This document shows positions 17,805-26,147 of a DNA stretch of 64,000 nt, piece after piece (position 1 is the stretch's first letter; each line of letters opens with the position of its first letter). The notes under the pieces are model-generated. The model worked only from the letters and a program-made list of their open reading frames with translations. It searched no databases and had not been told where the DNA came from. A program made the translations under genes and the position numbers. The stretch is from positions 1,178,001-1,242,000 of the forward strand of contig NZ_CP101134.1 of the NCBI RefSeq assembly GCF_024296865.1, written 5' to 3'. Source of the DNA: Sphingobacterium sp. LZ7M1 (GTDB lineage Bacteria > Bacteroidota > Bacteroidia > Sphingobacteriales > Sphingobacteriaceae).

Positions 17805-18662
17805 TTATGCCTTCAAAACCCTTGCAAAGAACGTTGGGATCTGGATGTTAAAAGCCATTTTCTTGATGACATTGGACTCCGTCAATTGCCTGAACACACT
17901 TTTCTTGCTTTTTGTCAAGATCAGGATGTCTGCCTGTTCATCCAATAGGACGGAAGTGATTGCCTGTGCAACAGTTTCCTTCTGGCGCATGAACAAGGTC
18001 TGCGGTTTGATGATATAGGAGATGTCAGAAATGCCTAGTTCGGTTTCGATTCTGTCGATCCAAACCTTAAAATCAGCATCAATATCTTTAATAGGCCTGT
18101 CGTTGGTGTTCACGTGGATCAATATCAGTCTGTAATCAGCCTTGAACAAAGGAGCTGCCTGTTGTAAAGCAGTAAGTTCAGCTTCCTTGAAATTACAAAG
18201 CAAGGCTATACTGTCCTTTTTAAAGACGGTAGAGGTTTCTGGAACCGCCAATACCGGTGTAGTGGTGTTTAATATGGTATCATAGGTGTTGCTGCCGATA
18301 AATACAGCATCTAACCCAGAAGCACCTTGAGTTCCCATGACAACGGCATCATAGGCAGTAGCGTTAGTTACGGCTTTGATTTCATCGTAAAGATTTCCAT
18401 CCTTAAATATGCTATTCAGCTTCACATTAGGGAATTCTTGCTGATACTTGGCAAGGGTATCTACCATGTTTTGTTCAGCCTCAGGAACCCTAGGGTCGTT
18501 CAATGGAGTTTCTCCTTTCACATTGGCATAGGTGTTAGAATGTGAAGAGAACACGTGGATCAGATCAATTTCTTGTCCACCTTGTTGAGCGACTTGACAA
18601 GCGTAATGGATGGCATTGTCAGAATTCTCTGAGAAGTCAATAGGTATAAGTAGTTTGCTCAT
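17805..18662 (-). CDS. Universal stress protein, tandem UspA domains
   Basis: A 285-residue cytoplasmic protein of two UspA domains (residues ~1-140 and ~150-285). The first keeps the ATP-binding signature G-2X-G-9X-G-S in VMGTQGASGLDAVFIGS; the second lacks it. These proteins bind nucleotides and help survival in starvation or stress; molecular roles differ between members. It follows the next Usp gene by 15 bases, so the two form an operon, probably from tandem duplication. Confidence 0.85.
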   Translation of the reverse strand: MSKLLIPIDFSENSDNAIHYACQVAQQGGQEIDLIHVFSSHSNTYANVKGETPLNDPRVPEAEQNMVDTLAKYQQEFPNVKLNSIFKDGNLYDEIKAVTNATAYDAVVMGTQGASGLDAVFIGSNTYDTILNTTTPVLAVPETSTVFKKDSIALLCNFKEAELTALQQAAPLFKADYRLILIHVNTNDRPIKDIDADFKVWIDRIETELGISDISYIIKPQTLFMRQKETVAQAITSVLLDEQADILILTKSKKSVFRQLTESNVIKKMAFNIQIPTFFARVLKA

Positions 18663-18677
18663 GCTGTATAGTTTTAT

Positions 18678-19517
18678 TTATATTTTGTCGAAAAAAGCTG
18701 GTTTATCAAGTTCCAAAGCTAAGGCTTTAGAAACAGAACTTTTAAATAACCTTTCAAAGAATGTTTTTCTACTAGGTGTGATCAATATTATCTGTGGATT
18801 TACCTCGGCAATAACTTTGCTGACTACCTCAGGTACTGAATCCAATTCGATATCATCTTTATTGATAGGTTCAGCAATGGTATTTACCTGTTGAATGGAA
18901 CCCATCTCGCGGATATTGAAGGCCCAGGAGTCTAGGTCGTCCTTGATGTTTTCGGGTTTTTGGCTTTCCTTGAACACATGGATCAAGGTCAAGTCTTGAG
19001 GTACCCCGATAATATCCTGGAATTCCTTTAGAGTATCCAATTCAGCAGCTTTAAAGTTAGTCAATAAGGAAACATGATTTATTCCGAATTGGAATGCTTG
19101 GTTCGGGATAACAACCACGGGGACCTCTGATTTTGAAGCCACAGCCACAGTTGTACTTCCGTAGTAAATGGATTTCAACTGGCTTTCGCCTGATGCACCC
19201 ATCACGATCATGGCATATTTTCCAGATTGAGAAAGCTCAGTCAGTTTGTCTATGATCAAACCTCTGGAGCATTCAATGCTAATATGCAATGAAGGATATT
19301 TCCTGAGCAGCTTTGTCTGCAATTCTTGTATCTTCTCATCCGCCAAAAGACCTGTGCCATTGGTTTCTTCAGAAGCATTTTCTCCTACTGAGCTAGACGT
19401 GTAGCAATGTAATAGGTGGATGTTGTGTTCTTTTTCCTGTGCAAGTTGGCAGGCATAATCTGCCGCAAAGCCAGCATTTTCAGAAAAATCAGTAGGGACA
19501 ATAATTGTCATCTTCAT
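18678..19517 (-). CDS. Universal stress protein, tandem UspA domains (first gene of the pair)
   Basis: A 279-residue paralogue of the downstream Usp, same two-domain layout. The first domain carries the ATP-binding signature as VMGASGESQLKSIYYGS, the second does not. Its N-terminus IIVPTDFSENAGFAADYACQLA matches the typical first strand and helix of UspA. It leads the two-gene operon, and the 134 bases upstream are shared with the divergent alaS. Confidence 0.85.
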   Translation of the reverse strand: MKMTIIVPTDFSENAGFAADYACQLAQEKEHNIHLLHCYTSSSVGENASEETNGTGLLADEKIQELQTKLLRKYPSLHISIECSRGLIIDKLTELSQSGKYAMIVMGASGESQLKSIYYGSTTVAVASKSEVPVVVIPNQAFQFGINHVSLLTNFKAAELDTLKEFQDIIGVPQDLTLIHVFKESQKPENIKDDLDSWAFNIREMGSIQQVNTIAEPINKDDIELDSVPEVVSKVIAEVNPQIILITPSRKTFFERLFKSSVSKALALELDKPAFFDKI

Positions 19518-19596
19518 GAATTATTTTGTTGTGTGTTTTTACAGAGATAAATTTAGGAAAAATATGCGTCATATTAATAAAAATTGGCTTGAATGG

Positions 19597-19627
19597 CGAG
19601 TTTACTCGTCAAATTTGAGTAAGTTTG
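19597..19627 (+). promoter_or_regulatory. alaS -7 element with adjacent palindrome
   Basis: TAAGTTTG at 19620-19627 matches TAnnTTTG, 25 bases before the alaS ATG. CGAGTTTACTCG (19597-19608) just upstream is an inverted repeat that could bind a regulator. No regular -33 is visible. Confidence 0.4.
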
Positions 19628-19651
19628 CAGCTAAAATTAGACACGAATTAA

Positions 19652-22267
19652 ATGACTAGTAGAGATATACGTCAAGCCTTTTTAGATTTTTTCAAGAGTA
19701 AAGGACATCAAATTGTTCCTTCGGCACCAGTTGTAGTGAAGAACGACCCTACACTGATGTTTACCAATGCGGGGATGAACCAATTCAAAGAATTGTTTTT
19801 AGGAGAAGCTGTCGCCAAATTCCCAAGAGTGGCCGATACACAGCGTTGTCTACGTGTTTCCGGAAAACATAATGACCTTGAAGAGGTAGGGATTGATACC
19901 TATCACCATACCCTTTTTGAGATGCTTGGTAACTGGTCTTTTGGTGATTACTTTAAGAAAGAAGCAATCGAATGGGCTTGGGAGCTATTGACTGAGGTGT
20001 TGAAATTAGACAAGGATCGTCTTTACGTGACGATTTTTGAGGGTGATGTTACTGAAGGCTTGCAACAGGATGAAGAAGCCTTTAACCTTTGGAAGGCATT
20101 GATTCCGGAAGATCGTATCCTATTGGGTAACAAGAAGGATAATTTCTGGGAAATGGGTGATACAGGTCCTTGTGGTCCTTGTTCTGAAATCCATTACGAT
20201 ATGCGTTCGGATGAAGAGCGTGCTCAGGTGAAGGGTCAGGACTTGGTCAACATGGATGATCCACAGGTTATCGAGATCTGGAACCTGGTATTTATGCAGT
20301 TCAACAGGTTAAAAGATGGAAGCTTGGTTTCCCTGCCGGCAAAACATGTCGATACAGGGATGGGCTTTGAACGTTTGGTGCGTGCCATCCAAGGTAAATC
20401 ATCCAACTATGATACGGATGTATTCCAGCCATTGATTCAATTTATCGCAAATAAATCGGGTATTGCTTACGGAGCCGATGAGAAGACGGATATCGCCATG
20501 CGCGTGCTGTCTGATCATATCAGGGCTGTAAGTTTTGCCATCGCTGATGGGCAGTTGCCGTCAAATAATAAAGCGGGTTATGTGATCCGCAGGATTTTGA
20601 GACGTGCTGTACGTTATGCCTATACTTTCTTGCATTTCAAGACTCCTTTTATCCATGAGCTTGTTCCTGTATTGGCGGAGCAGTTCAAAGGAGTGTTCGA
20701 TGAACTGTACCAACAGCAGGATTTTGTAGAAAAGGTGATCTTGGAGGAAGAGGTTTCCTTCTTGAGGACCCTGACCCAAGGGATCCAACGCTTTGAAACC
20801 TATTCAGCAGACCATGAGGCCATAGACGGGGAATTCGCATTCGAACTGTTCGATACCTTCGGCTTCCCAATTGACCTGACCGAACTATTGGCTAGGGAAA
20901 AGGGCATGACCGTGGATATGCACGGGTTTCAACAGGCATTATTGGCCCAAAAGGAAAGATCTAGAGCTGCAACGGCTGTGGATACTGGAGATTGGGTCCT
21001 TGTAAATGATGAAGCGGAGAGTGAATTTGTGGGTTATGATAACTTAACGGCAACCACAGAGATCCTGAAATATAGAAAGGTTTCTAGCAAGGGTAAAGAT
21101 CAATTTCAATTGGTGCTTTCTGAAACGCCATTCTATGCAGAAGGTGGTGGTCAGGTCGGTGATAAAGGCTATTTACGTTCTTTGGATAACAATGAAAAGG
21201 TTAGCATCCTGGATACGAAGAAAGAGAATGGACTTTTCATACACTTCGTCAACCAACTTCCAGCTGTCCTGAGCGGAGAGTTTGAAGCGGTTGTGGATGT
21301 GAAGAAAAGAAAGGATACTGAAGCTAATCACTCTGCTACGCACTTGTTGCATGCTGCTTTGAAACAGGTATTGGGTGAACATGTGAACCAAAAAGGTTCG
21401 TTGGTTTCTCCAGATGTGCTACGTTTTGACTTCTCGCACTTCGCGAAGTTGACCTACGAGGAGATCAAACAGATTGAGGACATCGTGAATGCGAAGATCC
21501 GCCAAGATGTACCTTTGAAGGAAGAGCGTAATGTTCCTTTTCAAAAAGCGATCGATTCGGGTGTTACAGCCCTATTCGGAGAGAAGTATGGAGATCATGT
21601 GCGTGTGATCACCTTTGATGATTCCTATTCTAAGGAGCTGTGTGGTGGTACGCACGTTGCGGCAACTGGACAGATCGGTTTCTTCAAGATCCTTTCGGAA
21701 TCTGCGGTTGCGGCAGGAGTGAGAAGGATTGAAGCCATTACCGGTACCCGTTCGGAGCAAGTGATCCGTGAGCACTTTGAATTGCTTGATAACCTTAAGG
21801 AGCTATTGAACAACCCTAAGGACTTTGTTTCTGCTCTTTCAAAAACATTGGATGAGAACAATGCCTTGAAAAAGGAGATTGAGAACTACGTGAAAGAAAA
21901 GTCCCAAGGACTGAAAAATGATATCGAGAAGAAATTGGAAAAAGTTGGCGATATCAACTATGTCGCAACCATCGTAGACCTTCCAAGTGTGGATGCGGTG
22001 AAGACTTTGGCTTATACCCTGAAGGGAGCAATCAATAACCTTTATGCCGTATTGGGTGCAGTGATTGATGGAAAACCAAGCATCACGGTGATGATCTCTG
22101 ATGACTTGGCAAAAGAAAAGGGATTGCATGCAGGTAACATCGTTCGCGATTTGGCTAAGGAAATCCAAGGTGGTGGCGGTGGCCAGCCTTTCTTTGCGAC
22201 AGCAGGGGGTAAGGATGCTTCTGGATTGGAGAGAGCGATTTCAAAATCAAGAGAGTTTATTAAATAA
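19652..22267 (+). CDS. alaS: Alanine--tRNA ligase
   Basis: An 871-residue class II aminoacyl-tRNA synthetase that charges tRNA-Ala. The N-terminal aminoacylation domain starts RQAFLDFFKSKGHQIVPSAP and continues through the class II motifs. The editing domain, which removes mis-charged Ser or Gly, has the zinc ligands His560 and His564 (HSATHLLH) and Cys664 and His668 (CGGTH). The C-terminal part (~700-871) is the C-Ala domain ending in GGGGGQPFFATAGGK. Length is normal for the family. It is followed after 5 bases by the thioredoxin lipoprotein, likely in one operon. Confidence 0.97.
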   Translation: MTSRDIRQAFLDFFKSKGHQIVPSAPVVVKNDPTLMFTNAGMNQFKELFLGEAVAKFPRVADTQRCLRVSGKHNDLEEVGIDTYHHTLFEMLGNWSFGDYFKKEAIEWAWELLTEVLKLDKDRLYVTIFEGDVTEGLQQDEEAFNLWKALIPEDRILLGNKKDNFWEMGDTGPCGPCSEIHYDMRSDEERAQVKGQDLVNMDDPQVIEIWNLVFMQFNRLKDGSLVSLPAKHVDTGMGFERLVRAIQGKSSNYDTDVFQPLIQFIANKSGIAYGADEKTDIAMRVLSDHIRAVSFAIADGQLPSNNKAGYVIRRILRRAVRYAYTFLHFKTPFIHELVPVLAEQFKGVFDELYQQQDFVEKVILEEEVSFLRTLTQGIQRFETYSADHEAIDGEFAFELFDTFGFPIDLTELLAREKGMTVDMHGFQQALLAQKERSRAATAVDTGDWVLVNDEAESEFVGYDNLTATTEILKYRKVSSKGKDQFQLVLSETPFYAEGGGQVGDKGYLRSLDNNEKVSILDTKKENGLFIHFVNQLPAVLSGEFEAVVDVKKRKDTEANHSATHLLHAALKQVLGEHVNQKGSLVSPDVLRFDFSHFAKLTYEEIKQIEDIVNAKIRQDVPLKEERNVPFQKAIDSGVTALFGEKYGDHVRVITFDDSYSKELCGGTHVAATGQIGFFKILSESAVAAGVRRIEAITGTRSEQVIREHFELLDNLKELLNNPKDFVSALSKTLDENNALKKEIENYVKEKSQGLKNDIEKKLEKVGDINYVATIVDLPSVDAVKTLAYTLKGAINNLYAVLGAVIDGKPSITVMISDDLAKEKGLHAGNIVRDLAKEIQGGGGGQPFFATAGGKDASGLERAISKSREFIK

Positions 22268-22272
22268 GAAAA

Positions 22273-23379
22273 ATGAAAAAGTTTGCAGTTTATATTGGAT
22301 TGGTGGGGATGTTATCCGCTGGTTTGTCTTCATGTTCAAATTCTGATACCATTCAGGTTGGCGGTGTGATCGAGAATCCAGGGAATGTGAAAGTGGTCAG
22401 CTTCTATGAAGGTGAACAGAAATTAGATTCAACATTTATTGCGGATGGCAACCGTTTCAAGTTTGAAAGACCGGCTACTCAAGAGAGGTTATTGACCTTG
22501 GCCGTGGGCAATAATAGGTATCCAATTATCCTGGAACCTGGTAAGGCAGTGGAATTCAATGTCAATTTGCAGAATCCTGACCAGTACGAAGTGAAGGGTT
22601 CGGAGCTTTCTCAGAAGTTGAAAGACTTTGCCGTACAGAAGTCTAGGATTGATTTCGTTCGGGACTCCTTGCAACAGGCTTTTTCAAGTGCTACCAATGA
22701 TTTAGATGCCAATGGTATCCAAAATCTACGTTCTGAGATGTTGATGAAGTTCGAACCTTTCTTTAAGAACTACATCGCTGAGGCGGTTTCATTTGCCCAA
22801 AAGAACAATGACTTGGCCGGTTTTTATGTAATGAGCACATTGGATCCCGAAATGGCCGAACCAGAATTGATTGCCTATGCCGATCAAATCAAAGCAGAGT
22901 TCCCAAACAATCGTTATGTGAATGAGTTCAAGACTGAGGTTGATAAACTTAGGAAGCTGGCTGTAGGTCAAGCCGCTCCCGAAATCTTGGCTTATACACC
23001 GGATAATAAAACCGTAAAGCTTTCAGACTATAAAGGCAAATATGTTTTGGTAGACTTCTGGGCGTCATGGTGCATGCCTTGCCGTGAGGAGAACCCTAAC
23101 ATCGTCAAACAATACAATAACTTCAAAGACCATAATTTTACTGTTTTAGGCGTGTCCTTGGATAACAATCCAGGCTCTTGGATGCGTGCTATACAGGACG
23201 ATAAGTTAGAATGGACGAATATCTCAGACCTTCAGGCATGGAGCTCTCCATTGATTATTGATTATTCCATCAAAGGTATCCCAGCATCTTACCTCTTAGA
23301 TGAGCAGGGCGTTATCATTGCTAAGAATTTGAGGGGAAAGCAATTAGAAGATTTTTTAACGAAAACCTTAAAAAAATAA
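22273..23379 (+). CDS. Thioredoxin-like (TlpA/DUF4369) lipoprotein
   Basis: A 368-residue lipoprotein with lipobox LSSC (Cys ~21), so periplasm-facing. Residues ~25-120 resemble DUF4369, which in Bacteroidota precedes a thioredoxin fold. Residues ~230-368 are an AhpC/TlpA-like domain with redox motif WCMPC (Cys267, Cys270) and the cis-proline region GIPASYLLD. It probably reduces or rearranges disulfides in exported proteins. It lies 5 bases after alaS; the link is positional and no functional relation is evident. Confidence 0.88.
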   Translation: MKKFAVYIGLVGMLSAGLSSCSNSDTIQVGGVIENPGNVKVVSFYEGEQKLDSTFIADGNRFKFERPATQERLLTLAVGNNRYPIILEPGKAVEFNVNLQNPDQYEVKGSELSQKLKDFAVQKSRIDFVRDSLQQAFSSATNDLDANGIQNLRSEMLMKFEPFFKNYIAEAVSFAQKNNDLAGFYVMSTLDPEMAEPELIAYADQIKAEFPNNRYVNEFKTEVDKLRKLAVGQAAPEILAYTPDNKTVKLSDYKGKYVLVDFWASWCMPCREENPNIVKQYNNFKDHNFTVLGVSLDNNPGSWMRAIQDDKLEWTNISDLQAWSSPLIIDYSIKGIPASYLLDEQGVIIAKNLRGKQLEDFLTKTLKK

Positions 23380-23384
23380 GAATC

Positions 23385-23416
23385 AATTGTTAAGTCTATT
23401 TTAAGGCTTAACAATT
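23385..23416. terminator. Perfect hairpin after the thioredoxin lipoprotein gene
   Basis: AATTGTTAAG (23385-23394) and CTTAACAATT (23407-23416) form a perfect 10-bp stem. A proper T-run does not follow, so it may be a weak terminator or a regulator site for the next gene. Confidence 0.5.
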
Positions 23417-23479
23417 TCATAACTTTTGGGTAACTTTATTTTATAATTAAGTATATACCTTAGCAAAAAAACAGCTTAT

Positions 23480-24172
23480 ATGGCCAATAATCAAAAGATT
23501 CTTGTGGTTGATGATGAGTCCGACATTGTTGAACTCATTTCATACAATTTAACTAAGGAAGGTTACCAAGTATATACCGCTTCTAATGGGAAAGAAGCTA
23601 TTAAAGTTGCCAAAGAGGTTTTTCCAGACCTTATTATCCTTGATGTCATGATGCCGGAGATGGATGGTATTGAAGCCTGTCGTTTGATGCGTTCGATGCC
23701 TGAGTTCAAACAGATCTTCATGGTATTCTTGACAGCTAGGAGTGAGGAGTATTCCGAAATCGCAGGTTTCCATGTAGGAGCTGACGATTATATTGCCAAG
23801 CCAATTAAGCCAAGGGCTTTAATGAGCCGTATCAATGCAATCTTAAGAAGAAATACTACAGAGGTTATTGATGATCAGGTAACTGATAAACTTGAGATCT
23901 CTGACCTCGTAATTGATAGGGATTCTTTCTTGGTATTCCGTGGGGATGAGAAATTTGTACTGGCGAAAAAAGAATTTGAACTGCTATACCTGTTAGCTTC
24001 AAAACCCAACAAAGTATTCACAAGGGAGCAGATCCTGAAAGCGATCTGGGAGGATTCCGTAGTCGTGACCAATAGGACGATCGACGTGCATATCCGAAAA
24101 CTCCGAGAAAAGATTGGAGACAGCTATGTCACTACAGTCAAGGGGGTTGGCTACAAGTTTGAACTAGAATAA
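23480..24172 (+). CDS. Response regulator, OmpR/PhoB family
   Basis: A 230-residue two-component regulator. The receiver domain has the acidic pair Asp11-Asp12, phospho-acceptor Asp55 in IILDVMMPEMDG and a Lys in AKPIKP (~106). Residues ~130-230 are the winged-helix DNA-binding domain (NRTIDVHIRKLREKIG, VKGVGYKFE). No histidine kinase is next to it: glmS follows after a terminator, so the partner kinase is elsewhere. It is similar in build to PhoB/PhoP regulators; the target genes cannot be told. Confidence 0.9.
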   Translation: MANNQKILVVDDESDIVELISYNLTKEGYQVYTASNGKEAIKVAKEVFPDLIILDVMMPEMDGIEACRLMRSMPEFKQIFMVFLTARSEEYSEIAGFHVGADDYIAKPIKPRALMSRINAILRRNTTEVIDDQVTDKLEISDLVIDRDSFLVFRGDEKFVLAKKEFELLYLLASKPNKVFTREQILKAIWEDSVVVTNRTIDVHIRKLREKIGDSYVTTVKGVGYKFELE

Positions 24173-24185
24173 AGAAATTTTAATT

Positions 24186-24220
24186 ACAAACCGGACCAGA
24201 TTGGTTCGGTTTTTGTTTTT
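24186..24220 (+). terminator. Terminator of the response regulator gene
   Basis: AAACCGGACCA (24188-24198) pairs with TGGTTCGGTTT (24202-24212) with one G-U, followed by T-rich DNA. Confidence 0.75.
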
Positions 24221-24301
24221 AAGAGCACGCAATCGTTTGCACTAATAAATTTTATATATTTACTCAATATTTTAAAACTTAAATTAAAACGAGAAAAACA
24301 T

Positions 24302-26143
24302 ATGTGTGGAATTGTCGGTTATACTGGAACGCGCCAAGCTTATCCCATTGTGATAGACGGCTTAAAGAAATTAGAATACAGAGGATACGATAGTGCTGGT
24401 ATAGCACTTCAACAAGGAGATTCCTTAAAGGTTTACAAGAAAGCAGGTAAAGTTGCAGCGTTAGAAGAATTTGTTGGAGACCAATCCACAGCTGGCACTA
24501 CAGGAATTGGTCATACCCGTTGGGCTACCCACGGCGAACCCTCAGACCGAAATGCTCACCCCCATGTTTCCAAATCTGGAAAACTTGCCATGATCCATAA
24601 CGGAATCATCGAGAACTATGCCCAACTAAAAAACGAACTTACTAAAGAAGGATACGAATTTAAATCCGATACGGATTCCGAGGTCCTACTTAACTTCATT
24701 GAAGACATACAAGAAAAGAATGAATGTGGTCTTGAGGAGGCAATCCGCATTGCCCTAAAAAGGGTGACCGGGGCTTATGTGATTTTGTTGATCGCTGCTG
24801 ACCAACCTGATACCATCATTGCTGCCCGTAAGGGAAGCCCATTGGTAATCGGTATAGGGAAGAATGAACATTTCTTGGGTTCTGATGCATCACCTATGTT
24901 GGCTTATACCAAAGAGGTGGTCTATATCAATGATTATGAGTTGGCCATCGTAAAGCCTGATGAACTGATCTTGAAAAATCTTGGTAATGAAATCATCACT
25001 CCATTTGTTCAGAAGCTGGATCTTGAATTGGCGGCTATTGAAAAAGGTGGTTATGATCACTTCATGTTGAAAGAGATCTTTGAACAACCTACTACCATTG
25101 CTGATTCATTAAGAGGTCGATTGATCTTGAACGAACATAGGATTATCCTGAGTGGAGTAGATGCCATCCAAGATAAGTTGGCGAATGCCCGCAGGATTAT
25201 TATTGTGGCCTGTGGTACCAGCTGGCATGCCGGTCTGGTTGCAGAGTATGTAATCGAGGAATTATGTCGTGTGAACGTGGAGGTGGAATACGCTTCGGAA
25301 TTTAGATACCGTAACCCGGTGATCAATTCAGATGATGTAATCATCGCAATCTCGCAAAGTGGTGAAACGGCTGATACCTTGGTAGCCCTAGAACGTGCTA
25401 AAGAACAAGGAGCAACCATCTTCGGTATTGTTAACGTAGTAGGTTCTTCCATTGCTCGCATTTCCCATGCTGGTTGTTATACCCATGCAGGTCCAGAGAT
25501 CGGTGTCGCCAGTACAAAGGCCTATACTGCACAGCTTGCCGTGTTGATGTTGTTTGCATTGAAATTGGCAAAAGCAAGGGGAACTATCTCGGACGAGCGT
25601 TTTGATGAGCTTTGTCAAGAATTGCACGATGTTCCAGAGAAAGTTCAATGGGTATTGGAAAATGAGGTTGACAATATCAAAGCTATCGCATACAAATACA
25701 AAGATGCTCGCGATGTACTTTATTTAGGACGTGGATATAATTTCCCAACGGCTCTAGAAGGTGCATTAAAGTTGAAGGAGATTTCCTATATCCACGCTGA
25801 AGGTTATCCAGCTGCGGAGATGAAACATGGTCCAATTGCCTTGGTTGATGAGGAATTACCAGTAGTTTTCATTGCAAGTAAGGATGCTTACCATGAGAAG
25901 ATCGTAAGTAATATCCAAGAAATTAAAGCTAGAAAAGGGATGGTGATCTCCGTAATGACGGAAGGAGATGAAGTTACTCCGACCATTTCAAATGATGTCA
26001 TGGTTGTTCCAGAGGCTGATGAAGTTATTGCTCCTTTATTGACGGTGGTTCCATTGCAACTATTGTCGTACTATATCGGAGTGTACCGTGGTTTAGATGT
26101 TGATAAACCAAGGAACTTAGCTAAATCAGTAACTGTGGAATAA
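24302..26143 (+). CDS. glmS: Glutamine--fructose-6-phosphate aminotransferase (isomerising)
   Basis: A 613-residue GlmS, which makes glucosamine-6-phosphate from fructose-6-phosphate and glutamine, the first step to UDP-GlcNAc for peptidoglycan and lipopolysaccharide. Cys2 in MCGIVGY is the glutaminase nucleophile after Met removal. The class II amidotransferase domain spans ~2-220, and two SIS sugar-isomerase domains follow (CGTSWHAG, ISQSGETADT, YLGRGYNFPTALEGALKLKE). The end DKPRNLAKSVTVE is the conserved C-terminal tail. No glmS ribozyme-like leader is evident. The DUF4954 gene follows after 4 bases. Confidence 0.97.
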   Translation: MCGIVGYTGTRQAYPIVIDGLKKLEYRGYDSAGIALQQGDSLKVYKKAGKVAALEEFVGDQSTAGTTGIGHTRWATHGEPSDRNAHPHVSKSGKLAMIHNGIIENYAQLKNELTKEGYEFKSDTDSEVLLNFIEDIQEKNECGLEEAIRIALKRVTGAYVILLIAADQPDTIIAARKGSPLVIGIGKNEHFLGSDASPMLAYTKEVVYINDYELAIVKPDELILKNLGNEIITPFVQKLDLELAAIEKGGYDHFMLKEIFEQPTTIADSLRGRLILNEHRIILSGVDAIQDKLANARRIIIVACGTSWHAGLVAEYVIEELCRVNVEVEYASEFRYRNPVINSDDVIIAISQSGETADTLVALERAKEQGATIFGIVNVVGSSIARISHAGCYTHAGPEIGVASTKAYTAQLAVLMLFALKLAKARGTISDERFDELCQELHDVPEKVQWVLENEVDNIKAIAYKYKDARDVLYLGRGYNFPTALEGALKLKEISYIHAEGYPAAEMKHGPIALVDEELPVVFIASKDAYHEKIVSNIQEIKARKGMVISVMTEGDEVTPTISNDVMVVPEADEVIAPLLTVVPLQLLSYYIGVYRGLDVDKPRNLAKSVTVE

Positions 26144-26147
26144 TATC

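Noticed and set aside
24173..24301. Possible glmS ribozyme
   Set aside because: The 129 bases hold only a terminator and an AT-rich promoter region; no ribozyme-like fold is seen and the element is typical of Firmicutes.
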